A stretch of DNA of 64,000 nt, taken from NCBI GenBank assembly GCA_903813345.2, contig CAIIXF020000001.1:13287915-13351914 (forward strand), read 5' to 3'. The stretch's first letter is position 1. Every line of letters begins with the position of its first letter. Made by a program: the position numbers and the translations under genes. Source of the stretch: Owenia fusiformis (lineage: Eukaryota; Annelida; Polychaeta; Sabellida; Oweniidae). The notes beneath the pieces are model-generated. The model searched no databases. It was not told the DNA's origin and saw only the letters and a program-made list of their open reading frames with translations. Of this stretch, positions 40,201-48,146 are shown in pieces.

Positions 40201-43200
40201 TGCCTTGCACTTACAACGGTATTGTTTGTAATGAACTAAAATGAAAGAACACTGTGTTGGCATATAAATGAGAGAATCGACATTAGACTAATTGAGGCTA
40301 TTCGCTTTACCCCCAGTCACACCAAACTCGTTCTTGAAACATGTTGCCGAATGGCTAAGACTGTGTGCGAACGGTTTTAGATTTAGTTCGAACTTCTTAC
40401 GATATTTCGAGGTTGCACAAAAGCTTCTGACAGCTCAGACAGGATCGCTCTACTATACCTTGCATTTAGTATTCATTAGCAACCCATTTGGCTTATTAGT
40501 ATTGATAATATTATTTCAATGTTTTTTATTTGTCTTTTCCTTATTAATGGTTAATCGGATGACTGTTGAATGTTAATACGTATAATAAGGTACTTTCAAA
40601 AATATACTAAACAATTCAATTAGACAAACTGAGTATCTTATGCATCTCTAGAGGTTAGGTGTAGTAGAGTAACCCTACTATCACACCAAACTAGTTCTCA
40701 CTACGTTCTCGAAAACGGGCTTAAACTGTGCACGAACGGATTTGACGTACTACGAACACACTAAGAACCGTTTGGGATCTGTTTACAAACTTCATGAAAC
40801 TACTAGAACGAGTAGGTCCTCCAGCACTTAGAGCATGCTCAAAATTTTCTGGTGGTCGTCAAAACGTTTCCGAATCGGTTTTAAACTGTGTGCGAACTGA
40901 ATGAACGTAGCTTCTACGTTCTACGGTCTGTTTACGAACTTCATGGACTTTCCCGGACGGGGTATGTGATTTAGAATTTTGAATCGATTCAAAATTCGAT
41001 GGCGACCATACCGTTCTACAATCAGGTCATGATGACCTTCTAGACTAAGGGACGGTTTATACTACGTTGCACACCGACGTGGTGCGACCTGAACGAACTG
41101 CGAACGAGATGGACGTATTGAAGACTGTTTATGAACGAAGTAGCTAATTATTTTAGACATATATCCCGACCGCAGCCAGATTGAGCCCGTTTTACGACAT
41201 TTTCGTAGGACTGGCAAGAACGGGTAAGAACTAGTTTGGTGTGATAGGGGGGTAAGGAAGGCGCTCCAGCCTGCTCATTTCGTTCTGGGGCTAGACCAAG
41301 TGACATCGTACTTTAAACGAATGGCTTACTACTGTACTACATTGTTACCGTACTTCGATCGTTTGAGGGACGTGATATGAGGCAGAACGAGTCAAATGCA
41401 AGAACTAGTTTAAACTGACTACGGGCTGGTTTGAACTGCTTAGAAACTGGGATAAACCTGAATGTCAAACTTAAAGAGAGAATCAGATATAGCAAGCAGG
41501 CTCAACAAAAAATGTTTCAATTTTAGAATATTTTTTGCTCATGTCATTCCTTGTCATGTCTATTTTCTAAAGATCACAAAAGTGCATACTTTATTCCAGG
41601 AAAACTAAAGATTTTTACAATAATAAATTATTTTTCTTTAATAATGGTAACCATTCTTATTATTTGGGAGAATTTAAACATTTTCACTCATTTTTGCACT
41701 TTGAATCATTAATAACTTCACCAATTTATAACAAATTGTGAATCTTTTGAGATATTGTATTTGATATTGTAAGAAGTAGATTGGTAGGTCAATTATACAT
41801 GTTGCTTGTAATTTTGTCACCCCTTATAGATCAGATTCTGCCTTTAACTACAAGGCCCAAAATATTTTTGGATTGCTTTCACATATATTATCATTAATAT
41901 GACATATCTACCCATTTTTTAAACAATTTTGTTAAATTTGATGAGCTGACTCGTTTATTGATTAATTTTAGAAAGGACAGATTTTCTAATTTACATTTTT
42001 GAGTGAATTTGTGTCAGAGCATGCGTCCGCGGAAAATAAGATATCTCTTAATTTCCAAGTTGTTGATGCTACACAAACATACCGATCTTTCTTCCATTGA
42101 ACACTCTATCTACACATTATAAAAATCATGAAGATTCCTTCATTATTGAGAGTTATTCCAAAAATAGAGGCTTGGGTCACCCTGTAGTTTTCCCTAAAAG
42201 TTCTTGAAAATTTCGCCGAACATGCTAAATTGTACTTGGTGCAAACGGATTAGGCGAAGTTGCAACGTTTTATGGTATTTTTAATTATGGATTTAATTTG
42301 CTTGGGCGGGATGGCGCTCCAAAACACCAACCATTTCAAAATGTTGATAGCGTCCATCCCCGTTTTGACAACCCAAAGCTAAGAAACCTTCTTTTACCAT
42401 TTCCTCACACGACATTTTATGCTAAGAGTCATAAATGGTGAAAGCCATACCTATCAATTATTCTAGAGTTAGTTCTTATATGAGCATAAAACTAGATCTT
42501 GACTGATAATTCCGTACAAATTGGTAAATGTCTTTTGATAAAGGTTGAAGCCTTGCAATATCATTATAATAAACAATAATGGCTCATTGTTCTTTTATGC
42601 GTCCGGAAACAATACACCGCAATAATGAATTTATCATGTTTAGGGAAATTAAAAAGGAATTGCAACATCAATACGTAGATTAATGAGATGGTGTTAACGT
42701 TGTAGTTTATATACTCTGGCGTCTTCTGGGGGAGGACATAGCCCTTTTTGATATTAGATTCGTTTCTTTGTTAAATGTTCAATGCAATGCCTTACCAATA
42801 CCCGGGAATTTATCGGTTCGTCCAGTACTTGTTTGTGATAGCGCCCTCTGTAGGTCACTATGCTTATAGCCTACAGTAATACGGGGTAGGATATCGGGAA
42901 TTCGGTCAGTTTCTATCCGTCGATTTCGCTATGAATTGAAGCAAGTGTGACCACTTTATCCACTTAAACAATTTGATAATTGATTAAATCTTTAAACAAA
43001 ATCGATAAACACGTTATACACTTCCTATCTCCTTAGAAATTAGCATGTATTTATGGATTGTGTTTTCGAACAAGGCTCGACCCACCCCAATAGGGAAATC
43101 CTTATGCTAATTAGTATGACGTCATATTTTCCTGGGGAATCCTAGATTTCAAGGCCTCAGTCTGTTATTGTGTCAAATGTAAACGCTCTTGGGACGCTCT

Positions 43201-44729
43201 TTTGCAGACAGAAAATTGACAGATTAGCTTTTAACTTTCAGCTTTGATGTTTAAATATTCTGTATTTCTACCGGACTTCTTGCTGAATATCATATATGTT
43301 ATAACTTGATTTGGATCATTGCCTGATTGATCATTCTGAAATTTTGATTGTGATTCATGATTGATTGGCAAGAAAAATAATTCCTATTGTTTTCCAGCGA
43401 AGTCAAAATGTTACAGCATGAGTTATAATGTCGAGTTTGCATCATGTTAAATTCTGCTAGTGATTAGAAGTCCATGCACAAGCATACACATAAGAGACAA
43501 ACACACCCAGGCTCCAGGCCGTGGATGGAAATATAAAACTATTTAAGGCACAAACTGGTATTAATAGACCGATATGTAGTGTCTGCCATGTATTGAAGGT
43601 AAACCAATCTGTATTATTAATGTTTCTTCTATCAATACATGGGTTGTGCAATAGAAAAGCAATGGCACAATCAAAAATGTGCATATCAATCGTGAATATC
43701 TCTCGGTTCAAAGCTTATTTCCAACAGAATCGTGTCAAAATATGTGTCTGAGTAACAGTTATACATTATAAGATCGCAAACTCTTACCAATTATCAGCCG
43801 AATGGCTCATTTTCAACGAGATGTCCTTAAGACAACAGCCCTGGGTCGCGCCTGAGACCAAAAACTACTTCAAATAGCCCTCCCCTAATTATATTGGATA
43901 ATCACATTTATGCGTGCGCGCGCAGCTCATCCAATGAACGAAACGCCACTTCCCGCTGAAATCACCGGGTATTGATCTTTCCCTTGGCCTTACCTTGTCA
44001 ATGCTTATTGTTTGTCGTGGAATGAAATGAAGTTTTGGGGGACATAAACGAAAGCATTGTTTTTGGGTTAATTCGTTTTAAAATTCGCTAAAAGTGGCTA
44101 AAAGGTTTTAAAATATTGTCATATATACTGGTACTGCACTCTTAAACTAGATAGCGAAGCGGATCCGTTTCCGTATGAAAATGTCGGAACCTCAAAGATT
44201 TGGTTTTCCTTTTTCCTCATTTCACGAATTGTTGGCAGAATTTCCACATCACAAACGTGTGTCAGTATCTTTAAGAAATCTTATGTTTAAGAAAATCTAA
44301 ACGTTCGCGAACAAATAGTTCAGACGTCTTGAAATTTACTGCCGGGGAAAGATCGATCTGAAGGTTATTTCAACCCAGCAAAATGATAGATTGCGAATTC
44401 AAGACATTATGAATTATGCAAATATAAAACGTCAAATTCAAATAATGTACCTCATATAGAATATTCCACTTTTGTTTAAATGTCATCCCCTCAATCGCTA
44501 CATGGTGTAGGTCAACAATATCCTCTGTACCCCTTCCCTCTAGCTCAATTTCGAGCGTAAATCGGCTCTCTGAGTACTTATCCTTAGAAGGTGACGAAGC
44601 ATCAGGCCCAGCTTCCTCATTGTTAGCAACGGATTCCAATTCCGTCTCGCCAAAAAATTCTGTCGTTGACGATGACGATGGAAAATTGTCCAGCTCTCCA
44701 GACCTCTTTAGCTTTCTCAAGAAAAACAT
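7291..44729 (-). CDS. TRPA1: TRPA1-like ankyrin-repeat cation channel, complete, 25 exons
   Basis: Exons, 5' to 3': 44729-44451, 40235-40070, 39195-39014, 38630-38520, 38362-38260, 37870-37719, 37450-37262, 35858-35652, 35467-35298, 35144-34980, 34740-34623, 34173-34007, 33741-33657, 33495-33448, 32808-32719, 32451-32381, 32278-32095, 31466-31377, 30582-30413, 29898-29769, 25620-25426, 10476-10408, 8538-8437, 8081-7966, 7507-7291. They total 3576 nt (1191 aa) and every junction phase agrees, strong internal proof. The architecture is that of plasma-membrane TRPA channels: about 16 ankyrin repeats, linker, six membrane spans and a C-terminal coiled coil. The start is the only Met fitting exon 1. 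A GPCR is nested antisense in intron 21. TRPA1 orthology, as against another TRPA clade, is likely but unproven; see findings on pore and cysteines. Confidence 0.93.
9390..9480. repeat. Short palindromic MITE, CTGTATTGCTA family, copy 1
   Basis: 91 bp with inverted ends: CTGTATTGCTATTGAGATTG at one side and the near complement TCAGTAGCAATACAG at the other, with TGTCCCC/GGGGACA inside. It is non-coding and lies in TRPA intron 22... the 10407-8539 interval. A second copy is at 9788-9879. Confidence 0.65.
9620..9788. repeat. Interspersed repeat shared with 40448-40633
   Basis: Starts TCTACTATACCTTGCATTT and ends near CAATTAGACAAAC. The same run, slightly diverged, occurs at 40448-40633 in TRPA intron 1, same orientation. 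Family unknown. Confidence 0.6.
9788..9879. repeat. Short palindromic MITE, CTGTATTGCTA family, copy 2
   Basis: Same palindrome as 9390-9480 (TGTATTGCTACTGAGATTGT ... ACATTCTCAGTAGCAATACA). It abuts the repeat at 9620-9788. Confidence 0.65.
10477..13382. other. TRPA intron 21, 3' segment up to the nested GPCR
   Basis: Non-coding on both strands as far as I can tell. It contains a hAT-like MITE (11458-11630) and a decayed half-copy of the CACTCCCCTCC MITE from 11944. The plus-strand ORF at 12304-12534 has no splice support or recognisable motif. This stretch should include the GPCR promoter. Confidence 0.5.
11458..11630. repeat. hAT-like MITE
   Basis: Ends are CAGGGGCGGATCCAGG and CTAGATCCGCTGGTG (imperfect inverted repeats), with G-rich and C-rich inner arms. 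CAGNGGCGGATC ends are typical of hAT-type MITEs in many animals. I could not see a clean 8-bp target duplication. Confidence 0.6.
13383..18598 (+). CDS. Rhodopsin-family neuropeptide-type GPCR (FMRFamide-receptor-like), nested in TRPA intron 21
   Basis: Two exons: 13383-13442 (MLGNMENFFSTNDATAESLK, donor GTAAGT) and 17330-18598 (acceptor TTTTCAG), both phase 0, giving 442 aa. The N-terminus has three sequons (N35, N41, N45). Seven membrane segments follow, with GNLLS in TM1, SASDL in TM2, an ERY variant of DRY, extracellular cysteines (GVCQF; YKCTY) for the ECL2 disulfide, NLPYF in TM6, and NFFLY replacing NPxxY in TM7. That set is typical of invertebrate FMRFamide/TRH-like peptide receptors. 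The tail is Ser/Thr-rich. The large exon has no suitable Met near its start, so a separate first exon is required; 13383 is the best fit by phase, donor and N-terminal character, but the join is inferred. Confidence 0.85.
13654..13932. repeat. Two-copy direct repeat
   Basis: Units 13654-13772 and 13815-13932 share CTTAACATTTA, AATCAGTTCTAAACTTT, GTAGAAACATCCCTGAGAA and TCAAACGGTTTGGCTG, at a 160-bp period. A second direct pair, CACTTTTTTCGCGATACGGG-like, sits at about 13622 and 14024, so the duplicated unit may be larger and decayed. Confidence 0.7.
16694..17317. repeat. Palindromic TA-flanked MITE, ACAGGGTGTCAAATAAGTCCC family
   Basis: Left end TACAGGTTGTCAATTAAATC and right end GACTTATTTGACACCCTGTA are inverted repeats. 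Longer inner arms also pair (CAGCTAAAACCTTAATATAT near 16731 against a complement near 17255-17280; TGGTACCTAGTGTGA against TCACACTTGGTACCA). About 620 bp, no ORF. The CAGGGTG end and TA flank suggest mariner-type mobilisation. Confidence 0.7.
18701..18730 (+). promoter_or_regulatory. Perfect 13-bp hairpin in the GPCR 3' UTR
   Basis: ATCCACGAAACAA and TTGTTTCGTGGAT pair exactly around a GTGT loop, 102 nt past the GPCR stop codon. As RNA it would be a stable stem-loop. It could be a post-transcriptional element or a small transposon scar; the sequence alone cannot say. Confidence 0.5.
18793..18890 (+). repeat. tRNA-derived repeat (SINE-like), copy 1
   Basis: TATAGCTCAGTTGGTAGAGC is an A box and AGGTTCGAC a B box, about 30 bp apart as in a tRNA, but the anticodon arm does not fold and the acceptor end is degenerate. 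The upstream run AGCAAGTTGCTACTACGGCC recurs before a second tRNA-like body at 24292. A shared non-tRNA leader means a dispersed element, not a tRNA gene. Confidence 0.6.
18990..20017. mobile_element. TTAA-flanked long inverted-repeat element
   Basis: Both ends are TTAA followed by AGGAATATTCCTTGCCA (inverted). Inner arms also pair: GATATGGTAGCTATAA... near 19027 with its complement near 19960, and GAGCTGCCATCTTTTAAGA near 19135 with its complement near 19440. No transposase ORF. TTAA targets are the mark of piggyBac-type elements, so I read it as a non-autonomous member of that group. Confidence 0.65.
20031..20168. repeat. Palindromic MITE, GGTCACATTTGCTC family
   Basis: Inverted ends GGTCACATTTGCTCTGAT and ATCGGAGCAAATGTGACC around a GC-rich core (GGCCGGCGCCCGGCC; CGCCCGGGCGC). 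138 bp, non-coding. It begins 13 bp after the TTAA element. Confidence 0.7.
20615..21200. repeat. Tandem array, period about 120 bp, five copies
   Basis: Units begin CTTCATTTTCTTCATTTCCC at 20615, 20734, 20857, 20976 and 21082 (spacings 119, 123, 119, 106). Each carries CAAGGTAATTATCCCAAAGT, CATCGAGTGCCTGG and CTTTGAAACCATTCAGTC. One strand is strongly pyrimidine-rich. The 106-bp unit lost a segment around CAATGCTTAGC. Confidence 0.85.
22435..22494. repeat. 17-bp GC-rich hairpin
   Basis: TTAGACCTAGCCCGGGCC (22435-22452) pairs with GGCCCGGCTAGGTCTAA (22478-22494), with one bulged C and a 25-nt loop. It stands out in AT-rich intron DNA. It may be a mini-MITE or an RNA hairpin; no precursor context identified. 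Confidence 0.55.
23321..23459. repeat. Near-perfect palindrome, 60-bp arms
   Basis: Arms 23321-23380 and 23400-23459 contain CTAGTTTCGAATACACCCC and GGTCTAGGCACAAA against their complements, with a 19-nt loop. A few mismatches. Build is that of a foldback MITE. Confidence 0.75.
24084..24281. repeat. Palindromic MITE, GGCCGTTTCTCGAAA family
   Basis: Ends GGCCGTTTCTCGAAA and TTTCGAGAAACGGCC are exact inverted repeats. Inner runs of TTAACGAT are repeated in both orientations. About 198 bp, no ORF, directly upstream of the tRNA-like repeat at 24292. Confidence 0.75.
24292..24395 (+). repeat. tRNA-derived repeat (SINE-like), copy 2
   Basis: Same leader (AGCAAGTTGCTACTACGGCC) and tRNA-like body as 18793: TATAGCTCAGTTGGTAAAGC, then AGATTCGATTCCCAC as B box. 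The anticodon arm is shorter than in copy 1. Confidence 0.6.
26632..26746. repeat. Palindromic MITE, GTATACNNTAGTCTTGCT family
   Basis: GTATACATAGTCTTGCTTAA at the left pairs with AGCAAGACTAGGGTATAC at the right. Pyrimidine and poly-G tracts lie between. It accounts for the ORF seen across it on the minus strand. TRPA intron 20. Confidence 0.65.
27638..28429. repeat. Long-TIR MITE, CACTCCCCTCC family, copy 2
   Basis: Same ends as 6304-6657 (TTCCCCTCCATACGTTTGGC ... ATGGAGGGGAGTG) but about 790 bp, with a longer diverged interior. TRPA intron 20. Confidence 0.65.
30617..30753. repeat. Palindromic MITE next to TRPA exon 19
   Basis: TTATGTACTGGGAGGTTTTG at the left pairs with CAAACCGACCGTACATAA at the right. 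Inner GGTTTATCC and GATATGCATATCTACC also find complements. It ends 35 bp upstream of the exon 19 acceptor (minus strand). Related GGGAGATATGCACC-like runs follow at about 30866-30930. Confidence 0.65.
32381..33741 (-). other. TRPA1: TRPA exons 13-16: cysteine-bearing linker / pre-S1 region
   Basis: Four small exons (85, 48, 90 and 71 nt) encode FRDALNQSSAIF..., VAMDRCIVLSENNGSS, IEYDFTYIIKNF... and VMIEHGRIDCLSHPLCLQYL. The last two align with the pre-S1 part of TRPA1 (IEYNF and RIELLNHP in human, from memory). Vertebrate electrophile-sensing cysteines lie in this part; here KAC and DRC are kept while the position of the DEC cysteine is Ala (RDAL). Confidence 0.85.
33273..33428. repeat. MITE with CCGTAGCCA ends
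   Basis: CCGTAGCCA at the left and TGGCTACGG at the right are exact inverted ends, with a poly-G/poly-C pair inside. 156 bp in TRPA intron 14, ending 19 bp from exon 14. A related decayed copy may lie at about 35885-36085 (GGGGCCAGCG ... TCTGGCTACG). Confidence 0.55.
36160..37073 (-). mobile_element. Mariner-type transposon relict with transposase fragment
   Basis: TA-flanked ends TACAGGGTGACCAAAAAAGT and TTTTTTTCTGGTCACTCTGTA (inverted), 914 bp. A minus-strand frame at 36819-36523 holds IGPYFFEDDTGKAVTVNTEQ and WFQQDGAT, the DDE region around the second catalytic Asp of mariner transposases. The frame is shifted and truncated, so the element is dead. It sits in TRPA intron 7. Confidence 0.8.
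38756..38995. repeat. Foldback MITE, CAGGGTGTCCCGAAA family, at TRPA exon 3
   Basis: CAGGGTGTCCCGAAA and TTTCGGGACACCCTG are exact ends, flanked by TA. Long inner arms pair (CCTAGGCAGACATATACCAG; ATGTGTCATATTTCATCTTA and partners). 240 bp, no ORF. Its right end is 18 bp from the exon 3 donor (39013). Confidence 0.85.
39690..40064. repeat. Left arm of a 375-bp inverted repeat around TRPA exon 2
   Basis: Reverse complement of 41471-41842 with modest divergence; shared runs include GACATGACAAGGAATGACAT and AAGAATGGTAACCATTCTTA. The arm stops at 40064, inside the exon 2 donor (40069-40063). Spacer about 1.4 kb, holding exon 2 and a TIR element. Confidence 0.8.
40678..41247. repeat. TIR element, CTATCACACCAAACTAGTTCT family
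   Basis: CTATCACACCAAACTAGTTCT-type ends, exact inverted repeats of about 20 bp, 570 bp apart. A diverged single end, TCACACCAAACTCGTTCT, lies at about 40317, so an older copy may be nested. No ORF. Confidence 0.75.
41471..41842. repeat. Right arm of the 375-bp inverted repeat
   Basis: Complementary to 39690-40064 along its whole length. Ends at GATCAGATTCTGCC, matching the left arm's GGCAGAATCTGATC. Confidence 0.8.
44451..44729 (-). other. TRPA1: TRPA exon 1: N-terminal acidic/Ser-rich region
   Basis: 93 codons from the start Met (MFFLRKLKRSGELDNF...). The stretch is low-complexity and rich in Ser, Glu and Asp, ending in DLHHVAIEGMTFKQK, which may begin the first ankyrin-like unit. The donor at 44450 (GTACAT) is phase 0 and joins the phase-0 acceptor of exon 2 at 40235. 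The 5' part of this exon is duplicated at 54375-54546. The link to exon 2 rests on phase and order; it is the least certain junction of the gene. Confidence 0.75.
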
Positions 44730-45473
44730 TTTAGTTATTAAAGAATTGCAATTTCAACACAGACATTGGTCTCCTTAGCAGTGATTGATTTTAGTGTTTA
44801 TAGTTCGCTCTTGCATTTAACCAGTTAAGTGAACACCAATGCAATAACAAATGAATTCCAAATGTGCTCATGCTCTGGCGTAGTAATTATGAATATTACT
44901 GTAATCGAGGTCACCTCTATCCTCCAATGCATACGACTTATGGTACTACTAACATCTCTGATACCACACATCAATGCTTGATTCAGCAATGTATTGTTTT
45001 AAAAATATTTGTTCGAAGTGGAATTCACGAAAGCTCTTACTAAGGGGATAACTGAGGTACATTTATCATACATTATTCAATGATAGCGCATTAACAAGAT
45101 CATGTTCAATGATGATGGGTCCATTAACGATCAAATAACAAAACATGCGATTACTAGACGTGCCAATCATACAGTCATATAGGCCAATGAATTGTGATGC
45201 ATAATGCATCATGTAATTCACGATCATCTTTCGTTGATCACCGATGCTCCTGGGATTTTAGACAAACTGTTCTGCAGCATTCAAGTTTTTATAGGATAGA
45301 ATGGTTTGATGATCTTGATCATATTGACCATAAAACATGTTATATTAAATGTTGAGTGAAGAAACTAAGAAAAAATGTGGCAAAAGAAGAAAAACACTGA
45401 AACCAACTGTAACAGGTACCCTTCTTGGCTTCATTATGATTTTTATTTAGTACCATAACACTAACTGATTTGA
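44730..45473. other. Spacer between TRPA exon 1 and the GNAT-1A 3' end
   Basis: 744 bp holding the presumed TRPA 5' UTR/promoter and the GNAT-1A 3' UTR, which has a minus-strand AATAAA at 45447-45442. A matching spacer follows the orphan exon at 54547-55292. No TATA box or other site could be fixed. Confidence 0.5.
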
Positions 45474-46438
45474 TTAAAAGGGAGCAGATGACAACATCTT
45501 GTCCATTCCTGGAGGGATCACCACAGTTTCGGTGAAGAGGGCTCTTCCGCTTATAACTTTGTTAAGCTGATATTGTTCAATTATGTGCACAATTGCGTCG
45601 GGTGCTGGTTCACATACGTACAACTGAATCCTCGGTTTAACGGGTAACCGTCGAACCATTTCGTTGAATAACGAGTTTGCTATCGCATTAAATTTGTGTT
45701 TGCCATGAACGGAGCCACTATAAAGACATGGCCAGCCCCTCGAACTGTTAAGTATCCACAAGCATTACCACCGATTTTTGCGATTAAAAAAATATCACTA
45801 TCCCTGTTTCCATTTTCTTCAAGAAATCGCCTTCTACTATATCCTTGATATCCTGCTGTTATGGCCTCATCGTATGCAATGACGTCATCCATATGGGTTG
45901 AATCGCCAATAATGACGCTTCCATCAAATATTGCTGGTTCCAGAGTGATTTCACTGTTAACAATACCATTATATATACCAATGGCATACCCTTCGTGTAT
46001 TTATCCGCACTTGTCTTTATACAATCCAGCAATGGCGTCCACGGAGTTAACCATAAGGTTGCGATCTCCTAAACATGTTTTAGAAGCAGCTACAAGTTGT
46101 CGTGCGATACCACGATTTCGCATGTCATCTCTCACAATTATTCTCGTTCCTATACCAAGTGATGGATTTAAATCACACCATTGCGCAAAACCTAAAAATG
46201 CAACAATGAGATTATATTGACGTAACACCTTAATCTTAAAGCAGACGGACGGACGAATGCAAAGACGAGAACCCGACAAATGAACACTGGACAGTAGACG
46301 TACAATCAAATTGGTAAACAAATGTGTTAAACAAATGTGTGTACCTATGGGCCTATCACTATCATCAACAGCTACAATCCCTTTATCTCCATAAACTCGC
46401 AGATACATCTAAAAATATAAGTACAACTTTAATAAGCT

Positions 46439-47664
46439 AGTGATTGTTACGCGGAATATGGCATATATTCATGGTTGCGCGGTATTTGTGATAGGAGTGA
46501 ATACTGCCATACTGACCTGTGGTATATGGCATATTCTGCAGGTGAGTATGGCGTATTCCGCAGTGAATATGCGATACATTTGTTTCAGTGAAAACATTGA
46601 TCTAATGGTGAAAACAGTAATCAAACAAACAGAAATGTAAAAACTCTAAATGTTAATCGATATGTAACAATTAATATGTACAAATGTAAATAATCTGTTA
46701 ATGTGAATTGTCTGTAATTATATGTAATGTTTAAATCTTCACCTATGTGGAGGAAATAAAGACACTGAACATATAGTGGTGAAAACGCGATACAGAAAGC
46801 CTCGATTTGATTGGTCAAAAGAATCGATTCTAAATATAAAACTATGCTGGATTACCAATGTTGTTAGCGCTTCGAGTACTAATATGTAACGCCTGAATTG
46901 ACCTTTTCCATATAATGGAAAAAAAGATGGCATCATTGGTACTGGTAGGGCTAGAATCAAAGTTGTTTTGATAGAAAATTACACACAGAATTCAAATATG
47001 CCATCAAATAGAAGAAAATGTTTGTTTTTAATGGTTAAAAATGCAGATCTCCAAAAATCTCATTAAAACTAGATTTTAACGAGATTTCAAAGCTATATGG
47101 AAAAAGGACCATTGATTAAGCACGTTTATTACGTGTAATTGCTAAATGATAATTCTGGAAGTATCAGAAATGTGTAAACTGTGATAGCCAATACAAGAAT
47201 ACATAAATACTCGTATTTTTTAGGTTTTCATCTGGTCTATGTCAACTGTTGATTTGGTTATTAAAATCATTCATCACTCATAAGCTCCACGAATGTAGGT
47301 TCGTTTATTTATGCCTTTATAATGTTTCCCTTGAATTAATGTGTATTTGCGTGTTACACATACATAAAACAACATCAAACAACAGCAGGTACCACTAGTG
47401 CACTGGTGTATGTTATTCAATTGTATTAGTTTATATGTTCAGTGCACTGGCCTGTTGATTCGGCAATCTTTGTGATAATTTATAAATCTTTGCCCGTTTG
47501 TGCATTAATGCAATATTGACAACTGCGTACTTCCGTATCGCGTTCTCATGGATTAGTGAGTATGCCATAAACCGCAGGGGAATCTGTCATACACCACAAG
47601 TGTATATGCCATATTCGTCGCGGGATATGACATATATTTGTATTGTGTTAACCGCGTAACAGTG
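46439..47664. mobile_element. Candidate TIR element with iterated TATGGCATAT motifs
   Basis: Left end AGTGATTGTTACGCGG and right end CCGCGTAACAGTGATC are imperfect inverted repeats (core TGTTACGCGG). Near both ends are several copies of a motif like TATGGCATAT/GTATGCCATA (46456, 46529, 46547; 47563, 47606, 47627). Repeated subterminal motifs are typical of transposase binding. No ORF. Present in both duplication copies (B: 56241-57480). Confidence 0.5.
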
Positions 47665-48146
47665 ATCGCCAATGTATACTGTGAACTGTCAACTCGCTTC
47701 AAATTGACCAAAGACCTAAACAATAGAAAGAATGTCTAAATTACTTTTTGTCGACACTCATTATAATTATCAGGCTTTGTTGACAGTTGGAGACCTCTCT
47801 TGAAGTCAATTGGCAAAATTGCATACTGATACTGTAAACCTTGAAAGTACTTTTGACCGAGACCGGATGTCGAGATCAACAGTACTCTCAGGGTTTACTG
47901 TTGAGGAATACACTTTTGCCAGTTGAACGAATAGAGAGCACGGTTAACATTTGTTTTGTTAGTCCGGAGAATATAATAATTGGAAGGATATATTACCGAA
48001 TATCACGTGAACATATTTGGTATCATATTTTAGCAAAAAATCCCCAAACCGTAGACCGTAACCGTAAGTTATTTTTTCAATTTGTTTTCAAAATTAAAAA
48101 ATTCAACATTTATTCAAAACTAGCAGTCAACAGTACCTAGTAGCGG

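Larger units (their letters stand above)
34007..40235 (-). other. TRPA1: TRPA exons 2-12: ankyrin-repeat domain
   Basis: Eleven exons encode roughly residues 94-669 as about 16 ankyrin units. Clear TPLH-type cores include NNILHLAVENGH (exon 3), ATPVHLACTLGC (7), HTPLHVASKYGN and ETPLHFAARYGR (9), YSPLHHACANGQ (10), NNPLHIACAADG (11) and KTPLHLAAEKGH (12). Repeat borders do not coincide with exon borders. The number matches the 16 repeats of vertebrate TRPA1. Introns here hold a TA-flanked MITE (38756-38995) and a mariner relict (36160-37073). Confidence 0.92.
40236..44450. other. TRPA1: TRPA intron 1
   Basis: 4.2 kb with repeats only: a run shared with 9620-9788, a TIR element (40678-41247) and the right arm of the inverted repeat (41471-41842). 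41850-44450 shows nothing I can name beyond a lone TCACCCTGTAG mariner-type end near 42178 and an alternating CG tract near 43915. Confidence 0.5.
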
